Assembly (NCBI GenBank): GCA_002749535.1
Contig: MZZL01000380.1
Span: 434,001 to 498,000, forward strand
Direction of reading: 5' to 3'
Source of the DNA: Apophysomyces variabilis
Taxonomy: Eukaryota > Mucoromycota > Mucoromycetes > Mucorales > Mucoraceae
Length of the DNA: 64,000 nucleotides
In this document: piece after piece, positions 34,401 through 46,307 of the stretch
Position numbering within the stretch: position 1 is the stretch's first letter
Layout: the number at the start of each line of letters is the position of its first letter
Notes under the pieces: generated by a model
Database searches by the model: none
Told to the model about the DNA's origin: nothing
The model's input: only the letters and a program-made list of their open reading frames with translations
Program-made: the position numbers and the translations under genes

Positions 34401-35828
34401 GAAGGAAATTCAGTAAAGCCTATCAGTACAAGTAAATATAAGCGCATTTGTAATTAGGATATGTAACATACCCATAGTTCATGAATGTTGTTTTGAAGGG
34501 GTGTTCCAGTAATTAGCATTCGATTTTTGGAATCAAACGCTCGTACGATCTGCGACAGCATCGAATTTTCATTCTTGATGCGATGTGCCTCATCGATGAC
34601 GATGTATTGCCAAGCGATCTTTTTGAATTGCGCTTTTTCAAGCAAGCAGATCTCGTACGAAGTGATACACACTTCGAAATTGCGCGTTCGTATACGAGAA
34701 TCAATAAGCTTAGACTATTTTGAAAACTTCAGTAAATTTGCTTGGCGCCCATTCGTGGACTTACTCTCTCGTCCTTGTCACCATGGAATACAAAGGCATC
34801 AAAGTCTGGAACCCATTTGCTAAATTCATTTTTCCAGTTATGCAGCGTGGATTTTGGGACAACCACCAAATGTGGGCCGGAGATATCGCGCAAATGTTTC
34901 AAGTAGCCAAGAAACGAAATAGTCTGCAATGTCTTACCCAGACCCTACGTAATATGCAAAGTGAGGATGCAATACTACCCCTAAACTCTTCAAACAATGG
35001 AATATAACCTCTTACCATCTCATCTGCCAGAATTCCATTGATGCCATTCTCATAAAGTGAAACCATCCAATTCAATCCTTGCACCTGATAATCACGCAAC
35101 GTTCCGCCAGTGACATCTAGAATGATCGTTTTCGTCAATAAGAAGAAATACTTTCAAAAACTTGACACCTACAAGCAGGGGATTCAGTAAAGACTGTCAA
35201 TTGCTCATTGCCTTCATTTGATTCGTCCTCCAAAATTTCCTGATCCTCTTCCTTTTCTGTTTTTCGTCGTCGCCTTGATCTAGGGTCGATCATGTTGATA
35301 AATGCTCCTATTTATCTCCGATATCCTTTTTGTTTACCCTTCCTCCGTCGCTTTGCTCGCTTCTTTTTCATTCAACACGGCGTGCAATGCGTCGTCTTTC
35401 TGCGTTTTCAGATTTAAGAAATGCGCAAACAGTTCGGTTTGACCCAATAAATATCGGTAGCGCTTCAGCCGTGATTCATACTACGTACGCCAGAATGTTA
35501 ATAATAGTGTTATGCCGACGTTGTTAAAACATACAGCAGAAGCGTGTGCTGAGTTGTCGTTTGTTGGGAAATTGGCAGGACTAGACACTGCTTTAGAATC
35601 GACATCCTGAGTGAAAAATTGCGTTAGACACCTCGATCGATGAGACGGCTCCTTACGGAATCGGTTAGGGAAGATGGATCTTCGCTGATCGTGGCTATCA
35701 GGGTGTCCTATATGCAGAAAACCAAAAACCAGACACGTGTAAGTACGGACGTTCATTTATCGAACAATGCAGGGAGAACTGACCGTATCGAGACTTTCAT
35801 CGGTGCGATCGCCGCGATTGAGTATCAT
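31431..35828 (-). CDS. ISWI chromatin-remodelling ATPase
   Basis: 24 exons join in frame to 1023 aa (animal ISWI about 1027). 5' ends on the minus strand: 35828, 35707, 35606, 35480, 35279, 35116, 34944, 34714, 34419, 34245, 34037, 33884, 33656, 33425, 33283, 33133, 32846, 32638, 32505, 32350, 32238, 32117, 31962, 31487. Order: N-terminal [14 protein letters not shown] and [10 protein letters not shown] (AutoN-like), SNF2 ATPase with DEMGLGKT and DEAHRIKNE, helicase C with GGLGIN and AHRIGQT, NegC-like segment, HAND (YQWNGEDW), SANT ([10 protein letters not shown]) and SLIDE ending in a basic tail. ISWI spaces nucleosomes in the nucleus. Exons 1-3 (low-complexity N-terminus) are less certain than the rest. 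Confidence 0.93.
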
Positions 35829-38178
35829 CAGATCTTCCTATGGTAATGTAAGCTTTGGATACTAATCGATGCGGTAGGTGTTGCACTTGCTTTAGCATCT
35901 GACATCATACGAAATGTTGTAGCGGTGTGGAACGGGAAGGCGAGAAATTGGTGCCAGCCACCCTTATGCGGGCATTGACTGGGACTGTTTCCTCCGACGG
36001 TTCCGAGATTTACGATTGTACTGGAAGTATGCACAAAACGGTACTTTTATTCCATTTCGATACGGAAGACTATTTCTGGCAAGATACATAAATCAAAGCG
36101 ATTCTTTTTCATTGCATCTTTGTTTTAATATAACAAGGGATCAAATGGTCTTTTATGGACAGCAAGCCTATTGAGTAGGCCCCCATTTAAACAAACAAGA
36201 AATGCATCCGGCAATGTCCCCGCTCCTCTGCAACACTGCTTCCCAACGGACGAGAATGAACAAGTCTTGTTTTTACACGGATCTATAGTTTAGAAGCGCT
36301 CTTCCTCAGTATCGTGACCATGCCTTGTATGCTCTCATCGATTAAGCATCCTAACGTGCTCTATCACCCCTCATAGCACGATCACGGCACCCAATTTACT
36401 ACGAAAGAAGTGCCCAAAGTATTTGATAGTTAGGACATGATTTACTGCAGACACTGTCATTCATCGATGACGAGAAACTATGAATTCCCTATTCATTGCC
36501 CTTTTTATTGCTTGGAAGCAAAAGCTTCTCACAAGCGCCAACTGATTGTTTCAGGCGGAAGTCCACGCAGAATGCTGCCGCCGAATATTTCGCAGGGTGA
36601 CCTATCAGTTGAACCGTGAGAAAAAAGTCTTGCCTTTTTCAAGCTTTTTCTCCGCCGTGGACCAACAGCTGCAGGTTGCGGAATGGCTGCTGATAGAATC
36701 CGGATTGCCCAGACACTGAGCACAAAGGATAAAGATGCTTCTCTAAAAAGGAAACGTGAAACACATAGTGCGCCTAACTTTGTTGCAGAAGGCCCAATTG
36801 ACCTTTGACTTCCATATAAAGAAGGGCCATGGGCATTGACTGGAAACGGGACACGAACAGGAAAAGAGGACTAAACTAAGCATGCGAAAAGTAGACGTGC
36901 TTCATAGCTTCTCTGATATAAACGTTTACCCTGTCCGGAACGATTCGTGTACATCTGGACAACACTAATCCATTCAACCGATTAAATCACGCTGTATTTT
37001 TTTTTAAAAAAAAAAAGAAAAGGCGGTCTATCACCATTGCCATGGTCAAATCGTGTGCTCCTGCTTATTGTGTACAGCAAATATAGATTTCGTCGTCAAG
37101 TTAAGGATCTGATAACGAATAGTACCACAGCAGGGAACTTAGGGTAATTTAACGTCTGTATGAAATCATGAAATAAAGAGCTGTGCAACATGGACGTACA
37201 GACCGGAAAATAATAACCCTCAACGGGATGTCATTACCGTTCGTCACGACCGTTTTGTCATAGAAGGAGAACGGCATGCATGCAGTTAACGTGGAATTCA
37301 TTTAGACTCTAACGCATGACTCCCGCATTGAACTTTGTCTTGGCAAAAAACCTCAATTATGTCTTTCAATAAGGGCTGCGTGCCCGTTTTATGAAATCCC
37401 ATTTTCGTAATAGGATCATGTCCCCATTATGAGTCCGGGCAAAAATACGATCTAGCCATAGGGAGGAACATGCGTTACAGATGCATCGTTTTGTTACGTG
37501 TGCAACCCTCATGGGAAGGCAAAACCTAGACATTTTTGTTTGCGTAAACCAAAAGGCATCTCTTCTTTCCAGTTCGAGAGACGCAGCAATTGGGGGGGAC
37601 TTGTAGACACATGCACACTTGTTTCTTTTGGAAATGTTGCGGTTAATGAAAAGTGTCAGAAACTGCCTTCAGACTTTAAGAAAGATTACGCCATTTGGTG
37701 TGCATTTGCACTGCTGTTTCTAAATAAAAAAAAGAATGAATGCAAAAAACTGCAGTGCATTTAAAGGCAGATGAATGCTGCCTAATGTGTGAATGAGCTC
37801 CTAATCCGTTTTATGCTGTGTCTTTTCTTAGCAACCAAAAGGAGCCGAAATGGTATCAGTTTGGCTCAGTTTTCGTCACTCCAATCTGATTGGACCATTT
37901 TCTCCGAGTAAAAGATACCACCCAACTTTAACCTTTTTGGAAGTCAGCCGTTTCGGTATGGCAGAAAATGACTTTTTGAATTGTCCCAAACTCAGATTGA
38001 GCTTCAATGGATCGCCGTGAGAACACCTCTCGAAAAAGTCGTACAAACTAGCACAGTTTTGTTTATAGTAAAGTGTAGACAAATAAGCGTATTATATATT
38101 AACTGCTTTTGATTAAAACTATGGGTATGAAAACAACTATTTACAAGAAAATCGATGGAGAGAAAAACAGTATCTAAT
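35829..38178. other. Gene-poor region of 2.3 kb
   Basis: No gene can be supported. Minor frames at 37498-37764 (+) and 37876-38082 (-) have protein-like composition but no recognised family. The region ends in the 3' flank of the arrestin gene and begins with the ISWI promoter. Confidence 0.4.
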
Positions 38179-39379
38179 CTAGGGAAGGACAGCAGAAGAC
38201 ATCGCTGTGGAGTAGGATGGAGGTCTCAGCAGATCATACGCTGGGAGCTCATTCTCGCATCGCACAGGTCTGAGGAATTTGGGTTTTGTTTGTAACGTAG
38301 TGTCATTCATCACCCTGTCATCTGAAAACTTGGTTAAATCTGCAGGTGCCCTGGCACCAGCCGGCAATGTACCGAAAGTAACAGGAATCGATAGCAATTT
38401 CTTTTTCGTGATCAAAGGTCCATGGCGGGTTTTCACGCTGATACCGACGCGGTAATAAAGCGTGAACCGGTTGGAGTAGTCAAGCGTCACTGTTTGGTCT
38501 GGCGGGAGACGTAGATGAACAGTAACGTCGTCTCCGGCCGCTACACGTTCATCAATGTAGCTAACCGTTACGGCTTCTGTACGCGAAAAAGAATCATGGA
38601 CAATGGTCATATAACGTTTGAGATAGACATGAAGCACGTAGAACGACTCTGTCCTTTCGGTCTGCTGACGGCTAGAACGTATTGACAGACGGACAGGTAT
38701 CTTTTGGTGCTCGAAAATGTTGTATGCCAAGCTTGGAAGTGACACAAAGGCATGAACGGCATTCGAGATCTTCACTTCTTCCGCGTAGGTTCCGAGAGGC
38801 TTAATTAAGCTTGTCTCTAAGATGGGTTGGAACTGAATTTTGCGTGGAGAAGAATGAAACGATTCCTGTCCTGGCCGTTCCAGGGACGCGTTGAGCACAA
38901 AGGTCGTTGCAATAAAGTGATGGTCAAATGAAGGTGGATAATTGACAAGCGGAAGTTGGCAGACGAAAGGGAAGCTGTGTTCTCCGGCCTCCAATGTCGG
39001 CCAAGGGCCATCCTCGTTTGTTTGAAAGCCCCATAACACTGTACGTACTGCAAACAGACGACCGTCGTTTTTACTCTTTCCCCATCCCATCGCGTCGTAA
39101 TTTATACGCTCTAAAATTCCATAGTGAGTTGTCGTGGTTACAAACCAGAAGAAGTTGCTTACCTGTAGCTTTGAAGGTAACTTTGAGATGCTGCACGTCA
39201 AGTGGCTCAGCGAGAAGGAGTCTGACTGTCCCTTCAAAAACGGAACCTGGATAACATACAACTTGCCCTTTTTCATTGTAATATTGCGGCAAAATGTCAA
39301 TGTTAAATTGCGTGGGTGCCCGTTTAAAGCCTTTGAACGCAGCGTATCGACGAGCCAGCGATTGGCTGGTTGCAACCAT
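38179..39379 (-). CDS. Arrestin-domain protein (alpha-arrestin-like)
   Basis: Exons complement(39111-bounded 39163..39379, 38179..39110) give 382 aa. The N-terminal arrestin fold shows NIDILPQYYNEKGQVVCYPG, then GTVRLLLAEPLDVQHLKVTF and GEHSFPFVCQLPLVNYPPSF. The C-terminal domain has IFEHQKIPVRLSI and ends in a Pro-rich PPSYSTA, close to a PPxY-type motif for Nedd4/Rsp5 ligases. Such proteins are ubiquitin-ligase adaptors for endocytosis of plasma-membrane transporters. The start at 39379 is the first ATG; an upstream non-ATG extension cannot be excluded. Intron 39111..39162. Confidence 0.82.
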
Positions 39380-39715
39380 AGCGGAAATCCTACGTGTAGC
39401 AGAAGACAAGACAGTGCGATATTAAACGAGCGAAGAAAACGATTCGTGTTATGTGCGTTTTCGTGTGCGTATATTTATGTATTCGTTGTTTTTGCTGGGA
39501 AGAACGTACAGAAACAAAACTGAAAAACTAAACTATTTTATAGGTACATTGAGTTGCACAGACGAGGGGAACTGGCTACCGGATAAATCCATGCTTTTAT
39601 CCTGTCATGTGGGTACAAGAAGGTGCAAGCTTGGAATACCAAAAGCTCCGACAGCTGACAAATAGGTAGACCAATGATACAAAGTCGCATTATCTTTGGG
39701 AAAGCGATCTTATCT
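39380..39715. other. Intergenic spacer between same-strand genes
   Basis: 336 bp between the 4,6-dehydratase stop and the arrestin ATG, both on the minus strand; holds the arrestin promoter. No gene seen. Confidence 0.5.
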
Positions 39716-41303
39716 CTAGCCATAGGGCGTGTAGCTTGGCTGTGGCTTGAATGGGTGTGGAAGCAGGGCACTGGATATATCTCCCCACCATTCATCCGTA
39801 TGCTCTCTATACCAGTTAACTAAAAGACTTTTTAATCAACCGTTATTTCCGCTAATAGAATTCCTTCTTCTTTTCGAATGTTATCTATAAAGAAGCAAAA
39901 AAGCTACTTACTGGTCCTTAGTAAGCCACTATCGATATCGACTTTGGGTTTCCACCCTAACGCTTCTAATTTCGCATAGCTAACGTTGTACCGTTTGTCA
40001 TTAAGTGGTCTATCCTGGACAAACTCTATGTGATCTTCAATTTGTTCTTCCGGATATCCGAAAAGGCGGATCAATTTCTTGCACAATTGTAGATTCGAGA
40101 ATTCTGTCTTGCATCCAATGTTATATATCTCATTCACTTCTCCTTTGCGAAATATTAGATCGAGTGCATCGGCCACATCGGCTGCGTATATGTATCTGCG
40201 AGAATTTTGGCCGTTGCCATGGATGTAACTATAGAACACATGTGAAGTCCAATTCCCGGTAACTCGGCGAAGAACCTAAAGATTTCTTTCGTTCTGGAAC
40301 AAATTCCTACCAGTTTCCAGCTCGGATCAAACTACATACGAACTTGGAAATGATTTTTTCCGGGTATTGATAGGGCCCGTAGATCGAGTTGGACCGGGTG
40401 ATGATGGTAGGTAACCCAAAGGATTTATGATAGGCCATGACAAGGAATTCGGCAGCTGCCTTTGTGGCCGAATAAGGGTTAGAAGGTGCCAATATGGCAT
40501 CAGGCTGTACAAAACATTAAATCAACCCTCCTCGGAGATAGAGACGGACACACTTACTCCGCCATAAACTTCATCTGTGCTCACATGAATAAATCGTTTT
40601 ATTCCATATATTCTCGCCGCTTCCAACATCACATGGGTAGCCATGACATTGTTACTATAGTATTAACCATGAGTCAACTTTAGCTTATTGGTCCCGATAA
40701 GCCTACGTCGTAAACTCGAATGAATCACCGAATGAACGGTCGATATGCGTTTGCGCAGCCAGATGAAAGATCACATCTATCTTCTTTTCTTTTAAAATAA
40801 AGCTAACAAACTCAGACGAAGTAACATCTCCCTAAAGTCGATTTGGGTCAATCAGATTATATAGGAAGCGAAAAGTATTCTGCATAAGAATTACCCTGAT
40901 GCCGGTGAAGTTGGGGAAATCTTTCACTGATTTCAAATTTCGTGTTGATCCTCGGTATTCGAGCTTGTCCACAACGTAAACGTGATATTCCGGATAAAGA
41001 ACTACCAATTTCCGAACGAGAAAGGACCCTCTATGAGCGATAAACAAAAGACAGAAAGAGAGGGAGAGAGGGAGAGAGAGAAAAAAAAAAGAGAGAGAAA
41101 GAGGGAAACATAGGTCATGAATAAGCTAAACAAAACCATGGGCTGCCTTACAGAAAGCCATATCCTCCGGTGACAAGTATATTTCGGACGTCTTGCAATT
41201 CCGGAACTATATCGTATTTGCGCTCGCCAATGTCAACTTTATCAAAGCTTGAAATTGTTTTGACAAGCTGCTCATGCGTGTTGTTGCGATCGTCGTTTAG
41301 CAT
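39716..41303 (-). CDS. UDP-glucose 4,6-dehydratase (extended SDR)
   Basis: Seven exons, complement(41152..41303, 40895..41030, 40707..40831, 40558..40654, 40311..40504, 39912..40228, 39716..39819), give 374 aa. The Rossmann motif GGYGFLG is re-formed by splicing. The catalytic STDEVYG and the Tyr/Lys pair in NPYSATKAAAE match 4,6-dehydratases that make UDP-4-keto-6-deoxyglucose, the first step to UDP-rhamnose. The end WYREHTDEWWGDI resembles fungal and plant UDP-sugar enzymes more than bacterial RmlB. The reading frame is open upstream into antisense of the exchanger's first exon, so the ATG at 41303 is preferred; 41435 is the alternative. Substrate is inferred. Confidence 0.85.
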
Positions 41304-41418
41304 GAAGTAAAAGCCTGAAGTGTATGTGACGTGCCCAAGTGCACTTTGACTGGTGTCCTGCAGCCAAGACACCACTAAGTCTACTATCGCACCAGGTTTC
41401 GCTTTCCTCTGTCTTCTA
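41304..41418. promoter_or_regulatory. Compact bidirectional promoter
   Basis: About 115 bp separate the preferred start of the 4,6-dehydratase (-) from that of the Na/Ca exchanger (+), so both must be driven from here or from within each other's 5' end. No clear TATA is seen. Confidence 0.5.
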
Positions 41419-44070
41419 ATGCCTGGGCGAAACATTGCATTATTACTTTCTTTGCTTGTTGTCACTGAAATAATAGTCTATTCTTGGCAACGCTCACACC
41501 CTTCTTCCTCTTCCTTGACAAAGCGCGGAACGACAACACCGGTCGTTCGCGAGGTAGGTGTTTCAAGTGAGACCTACAAACGTTAGCACGCTGAACCACA
41601 TACATTCATAAGTGCGATAACATATACCAATATGAAGATCAATGTGCCTATGTAATGGCTCATTGTGGAGACGCTACTCCGGGGTTGATTAATTACATTC
41701 AAGCATACTATTGTGCATCCACTGCTCTGAGACCGTTAGTCTTTGTCGTCTTGGTAATACAACTAGGATCGTAGCATATAAGACAAAGATAGCTAACGGA
41801 AGGACAGTGTCTCTGGTTATTGTTCTTGTTCGGATTTGTGGGCATTGCAGCCTCCGATTTTTTCTGTAACTTGATCTACAGCATTTAAAATGTCTCCTAA
41901 TATCTAACTTAGGTCCGAACTTACAGACTATCGCATCCTCGTTACATCTTTCAGAAAGTTTAGTAAGTTTATTTATGTTATCGAATGATGGCTTTAACTT
42001 ATTTTTTCTGTGTCGCTACCAGACAGGAGTGACCTTTCTGGCGTTCGGAAATGGCAGCCCTGATTTATTTTCGACATTTAGTGCTATGCAATCTAACTTG
42101 GGTTCACTAGCCTTAGGTGAACTTATAGGGAGTGCGGCATTTATCGTCAGTGTCATAGCAGGGCAAGCAGATTGTTTCGCCTCATTGGCAGTAAGCTGAC
42201 TTATAAAACCTTTTTTTTTCTTTTTGGAATGGTAAACGAATAGGTCTATGTGTGCAATCAAACCGTTTCGTGCCAAAAGATTCAGTTTTTTGCGCGACGT
42301 TTCCTTCTTTACACTGGCCATCTGTCTGGTGATGGGTATCGTTGCGGATGGACTGATACACATTTACGAAGCAGTCCTGCTTATCGTATTTTACATATTC
42401 TATGTAATCGTTGTGGTTGGAGGCAACTATTACATGAAAAGACGATCGAGCTATCGCAACCTGGTGGAAAGAGCGAGGTTAGAATACGAAGAGACTGGAA
42501 TGGATGTGGATGGTCTATTACGTGGCAATACATGGGATGGTAGGATTGCAAATCACCATCATCCAGACCGCTAATTTCAGGATAAAGTCCCTCAAACACA
42601 GGAAGATGAAATGGAATTATATGACGAAGGCTTTGAAACCGAAGGGTTCCGTGGAGACTATACCAACCGTAGAAATGCAGCTCATCCAAAACTACGTGTC
42701 CGTACATCGCTGTTTTCTGCTATCGAGGTAAGTATCTTAGTTGAAAGATTCATAAAATTGAATGGAAACGTTTGTTTCTTTTCTTTTTTCGTAGTTCCAA
42801 GACGTTGTAAAATCATTACAACGCGTTAATCCGCGATTCCATATCGGAGGGCATCAACACTACTCGCGCACCCAACCTGAACATCGTCTCATGGAGGTTC
42901 CACTAACCGCTCGCATTCTTCCTACCGGAACTGAGCCATCTTCAGAAACAGACTCGCAATCACGGACGGTTCGTTCACCAAGCTCGGACGCTACTGCAAC
43001 GACATATTCCCAGTATACGCGATTCAAACTTCCTTTGCAGGCATGGCGCCTTCATCTACATGACGTATATCCGCATCTTTTTCCGTCCCTGATCAATTTC
43101 GAAAAAAAATCAGTTCATAGCAAAATAAGCTCCGTGATATCCGTACCCATCATATTCCTCTTGGCTATCACGTTACCTGTCGTAAAAGAAGACATGGTGA
43201 AACGTGGAAACGGAATTGCGCTAGACGATGATGCGTTAGCGATGCTTCAGGATATTGCAGAGGATGATCCGTTGGAAATGACCCCGATGCACGAAAGTGC
43301 CTCGAGCTGGAGCCAATTGCTTACAGCGATACAGCTTGTGTGTGCACCAGTATTTGTGGCCTTGGTCTTTGCCTTGAATGGCGTGTTGTCTCCTGCCATC
43401 ATCCTTCCGGTTGCTACTGCTGTTGGCCTAGCAACATCCGTTGCATTTAAGCTGACCTCATCTCCAGTGAAGCAGCCGCGGTTATACTGGATGATGTGTT
43501 TCGTTGGTTTCGGCATCGCCATCGTATGGATCTATCTCATTGCTAATGAGGTTGTGAGTGTCCTTCAAGCGGTTGGCATGGCCCTAGGGGTTAGTGAAGC
43601 CATCCTAGGTCTTACAGTTTTTGCTCTTGTAAGTAGACCAAACCTTGCATTTGCGATAGTGATATATAGCCGAGCGTAGGGAAACAGTTTAGGCGACTTT
43701 GTAGCCAACATTACCATGGCCAAAATGGGATATCCCATGATGGCTATCAGTGCATGCTTCGGTGGTCCGATGTTAAGTAAGTTTGACTACGACATTGCAG
43801 TTCGGACGATGATAGATAACCCGCCGCATAGATATCATGTTAGGCATTGGTATTGGAGCAACGTATGTAACGTCACAGCGGCAAGAACCGTACGCCATAG
43901 ATGTGTCTTCGACAATCCTTGTTTCTGCCACAGGCCTTTTAATTGTACTGATATCTTCCCTCGTTCTTGTACCCCTCAATGGCTATCGTATGTCGAGGCT
44001 ATTTGGCTATGCATGGATAGCAGTATATCTAACTTGTATCGTGATCAACTTATATCTTGAGATCAGCTAA
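41419..44070 (+). CDS. NCLX-type sodium/calcium exchanger (CaCA superfamily)
   Basis: Ten exons: 41419..41553, 41613..41753, 41808..41865, 41913..41962, 42023..42162, 42244..42539, 42606..42727, 42795..43628, 43680..43776, 43832..44070 give 703 aa. The N-terminus is a hydrophobic signal/anchor, then a Cys-rich loop (CDNIYQYEDQC ... YYCAS). Alpha-1 repeat: DFFCPNLQTIASSLHLSESL, TGVTFLAFGNGSPDLFS. A cytosolic loop of about 200 residues follows, then alpha-2: FALGNSLGDFVANITMAKMG. This arrangement matches mitochondrial/vacuolar NCLX-like exchangers exporting Ca2+. Intron 5 (42163..42243) must use a GC donor (CAGG|GCAAGC) to keep frame. The exon 6/7 acceptor is less certain. Confidence 0.88.
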
Positions 44071-44213
44071 AAGGCGTCGAACAAGCACCAATTAATTTTT
44101 TCTGGAGTTGTTTAAAATGACGGTCAGCGTTGTCCGTTTATATCCTTAAATCTACATGCCGGTATAAACATTAAGTAAAAACTGTATACAATAAACAAAC
44201 AAAAGCAGAATCC

Positions 44214-46068
44214 CTATTTAGATGGGGAAAGGGTTGGTTTCTGTGCGGAATAACAGAACAGACAGACGCTCGCTTTGGAAGAGCTACACTCCTCCATAGC
44301 AATTGCCATCGTATTAACGTACTCTTCTTCGTCTATTTGTGCAGATTCGCAGATGCATTTTTTTGCTTCTCTAAAGCGTCGTTCCAGTAGGTCTTTGTAA
44401 AGGTACCCTGACTCCCTAATAGCTAAATTTTTTGTGGATTTAGGTTGGTCCTGCCCTTTTTCTTTGCTTTATACAGTCTATGATAAGAAAGATAAATCCT
44501 ACCTGGCACAGGATGCCATTCACCCACGGGGACACACGCAAGTCCATGACTAGAATTTTCGAAACCCGTATCGTCTAAAAATTGACCGATATCTCTTATC
44601 GTGTCGGCCCTAATGCCAATGGCGTCTAAAAAAATGTTTAACCATTCGCCAAGACGCTCCAGATAAGGTGCATAAGACATTGTTTCCAGCCTTAAGTCTT
44701 TTTTTTTTCAAAGTAGAAACAGAACCAGGTAAATAAAGAAGAATAGATGTTATCCATGTGTATATGTATTACCTATCTCATGGATTTCTATCCATCCTCC
44801 TGGTCGTAAAACCCGGTATACTTCGCGTAACGTATCCATCCATTTTTTTTCTGGAGCGTTGATAAACCAGGCATTTCTGATCATGACAAGATCCACCATA
44901 TTGTCCTTGATGTTCTCCAGTCCAGTATATCCATCCCGTATGACCGCGTGCTGGAAACAGTAGTTTGGTACCGGCGTGGAAAGACTATCAATGGTGGCTG
45001 TTTCACAGTCGATGCCGATCACTTGGGCTTGAGGAAATTCCAACGCTGTCTCCACAGCCCAGATACCTAAAATGGTTTATGATTGGTGTTACCAAACAAC
45101 GGGCGGAATTTCATCCAGTTCGCTGTCACCTGTCGAGCAGTACCATTGAATGATAAGGCTGGGTTCATGTAACGGTACCATGTGGTTCGCTCCCCATGAC
45201 TTTTTGAACAGGTAATGCTATATAAAAGAAAAAAAAAATAGAAAACGTAGATCTTCTTTTGTCAGCATAGAAAAAGGGAAAAAAAAAACGTGTCGCGTGG
45301 TGTGGCAAGAAAAAAAAAGAAAGCAGACTTGCCAAACGTAACGCCCTGTTTGGATAAACCGAAAAACAAAAAGCAGGTAAGTTACGTTGTTTGTTCGTTT
45401 GATTGGGCAAAATACCTGTCTCGTTCCATCCGTCGTTCCGGATCTCGTTCGGGTAAGGTGAAGAGATCCTTATAGACTCTCTCACTCAGCCAACGGGGTC
45501 GAAATTCTTCTAACGTCATATCTTCATGCTGGGTTTTGTCTGGCTTGATAAAAGGAGGCGGGTAGTTTGATTGCTGGTTGCAGAACAATCGTTCCGAGCA
45601 CTGCCCATTTTCCATGTTAGCCACGTTCAAGGATCCAGAAAGGGGACTAGGCGTCCGTGGTCGTGTTGGTGCGCGAGGCGAACCGGAAACATCGGCCTCC
45701 TCGTCGTCTAAAACATCCATATATCCCGTTGCTTGGGCAGCAGCAGCGGCAGCGGCGGATTCAAATGAATCATGAGTGTGATCGCCTAAGCCGTTCCCAC
45801 GTTGGATACGGATTTGTATAGCCTTGGGTGCGCTTCCATTGGATAGTTCGGACTGTTCACTAATGGTGTCGGCTAAGCTTCGATCGTCATTCTCCATGGA
45901 ATAGCGTAGCTTTGATGATGGTTTTGAAGAAGTAGTTGATCGTATGCTTTCGATCAGGCGCAATAATTGTTTATTCGACGCTTTACTGCTTCGTCGTGTG
46001 AAACTGACAGTTTCAAGCTGTGACACCTTATTGCTTTTACGATTCTTGCTAAATGACGAGCCCATCAT
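44214..46068 (-). CDS. SAM-dependent methyltransferase (class I), unknown substrate
   Basis: Six exons, complement(45416..46068, 45333..45345, 45130..45217, 44773..45066, 44503..44697, 44214..44422), give 483 aa. The first 210 residues are a Ser/Pro-rich disordered region with an Ala run and an MGSS start that could be N-myristoylated (if translation begins at the second Met). The catalytic domain shows GIWAVETALEFPQAQVIGID (motif I region), DLVMIRNAW and LREVYRVLRPGGWIEIHE (motifs post-I/III), as in fungal LaeA/UMTA-like methyltransferases. A 13-nt micro-exon ending in a GC donor is needed to restore the frame and the RDRALRLHYLFKK segment. Confidence 0.83.
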
Positions 46069-46307
46069 GAAAATACTAAGAAAGAAGGGAAACGCTAAAG
46101 GAAAAAAAAAAAAGGATCGTCAGACACACCAATACACCCAAACTTTATGTTATATACTTCTTTCCTTTTTCATCCGGGAGTGCTATTTATCGGTTTTCAT
46201 TCATGCTGTCTTAGACCATTTTCACTTTCCGCATCACCCGATTTGGACATGTCCACCCTTTGGACCTTTCCCGGATTCTTCCCATTGGAAGCAGATCTTT
46301 GCAAACG

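Noticed and set aside
41464..41663. Extension of the 4,6-dehydratase N-terminus by two more exons to an ATG at 41663
   Set aside because: Splice sites are consistent, but the DNA is occupied on the other strand by exchanger exons 1-2, which carry the family's Cys-rich loop; the added residues resemble no dehydratase N-terminus.
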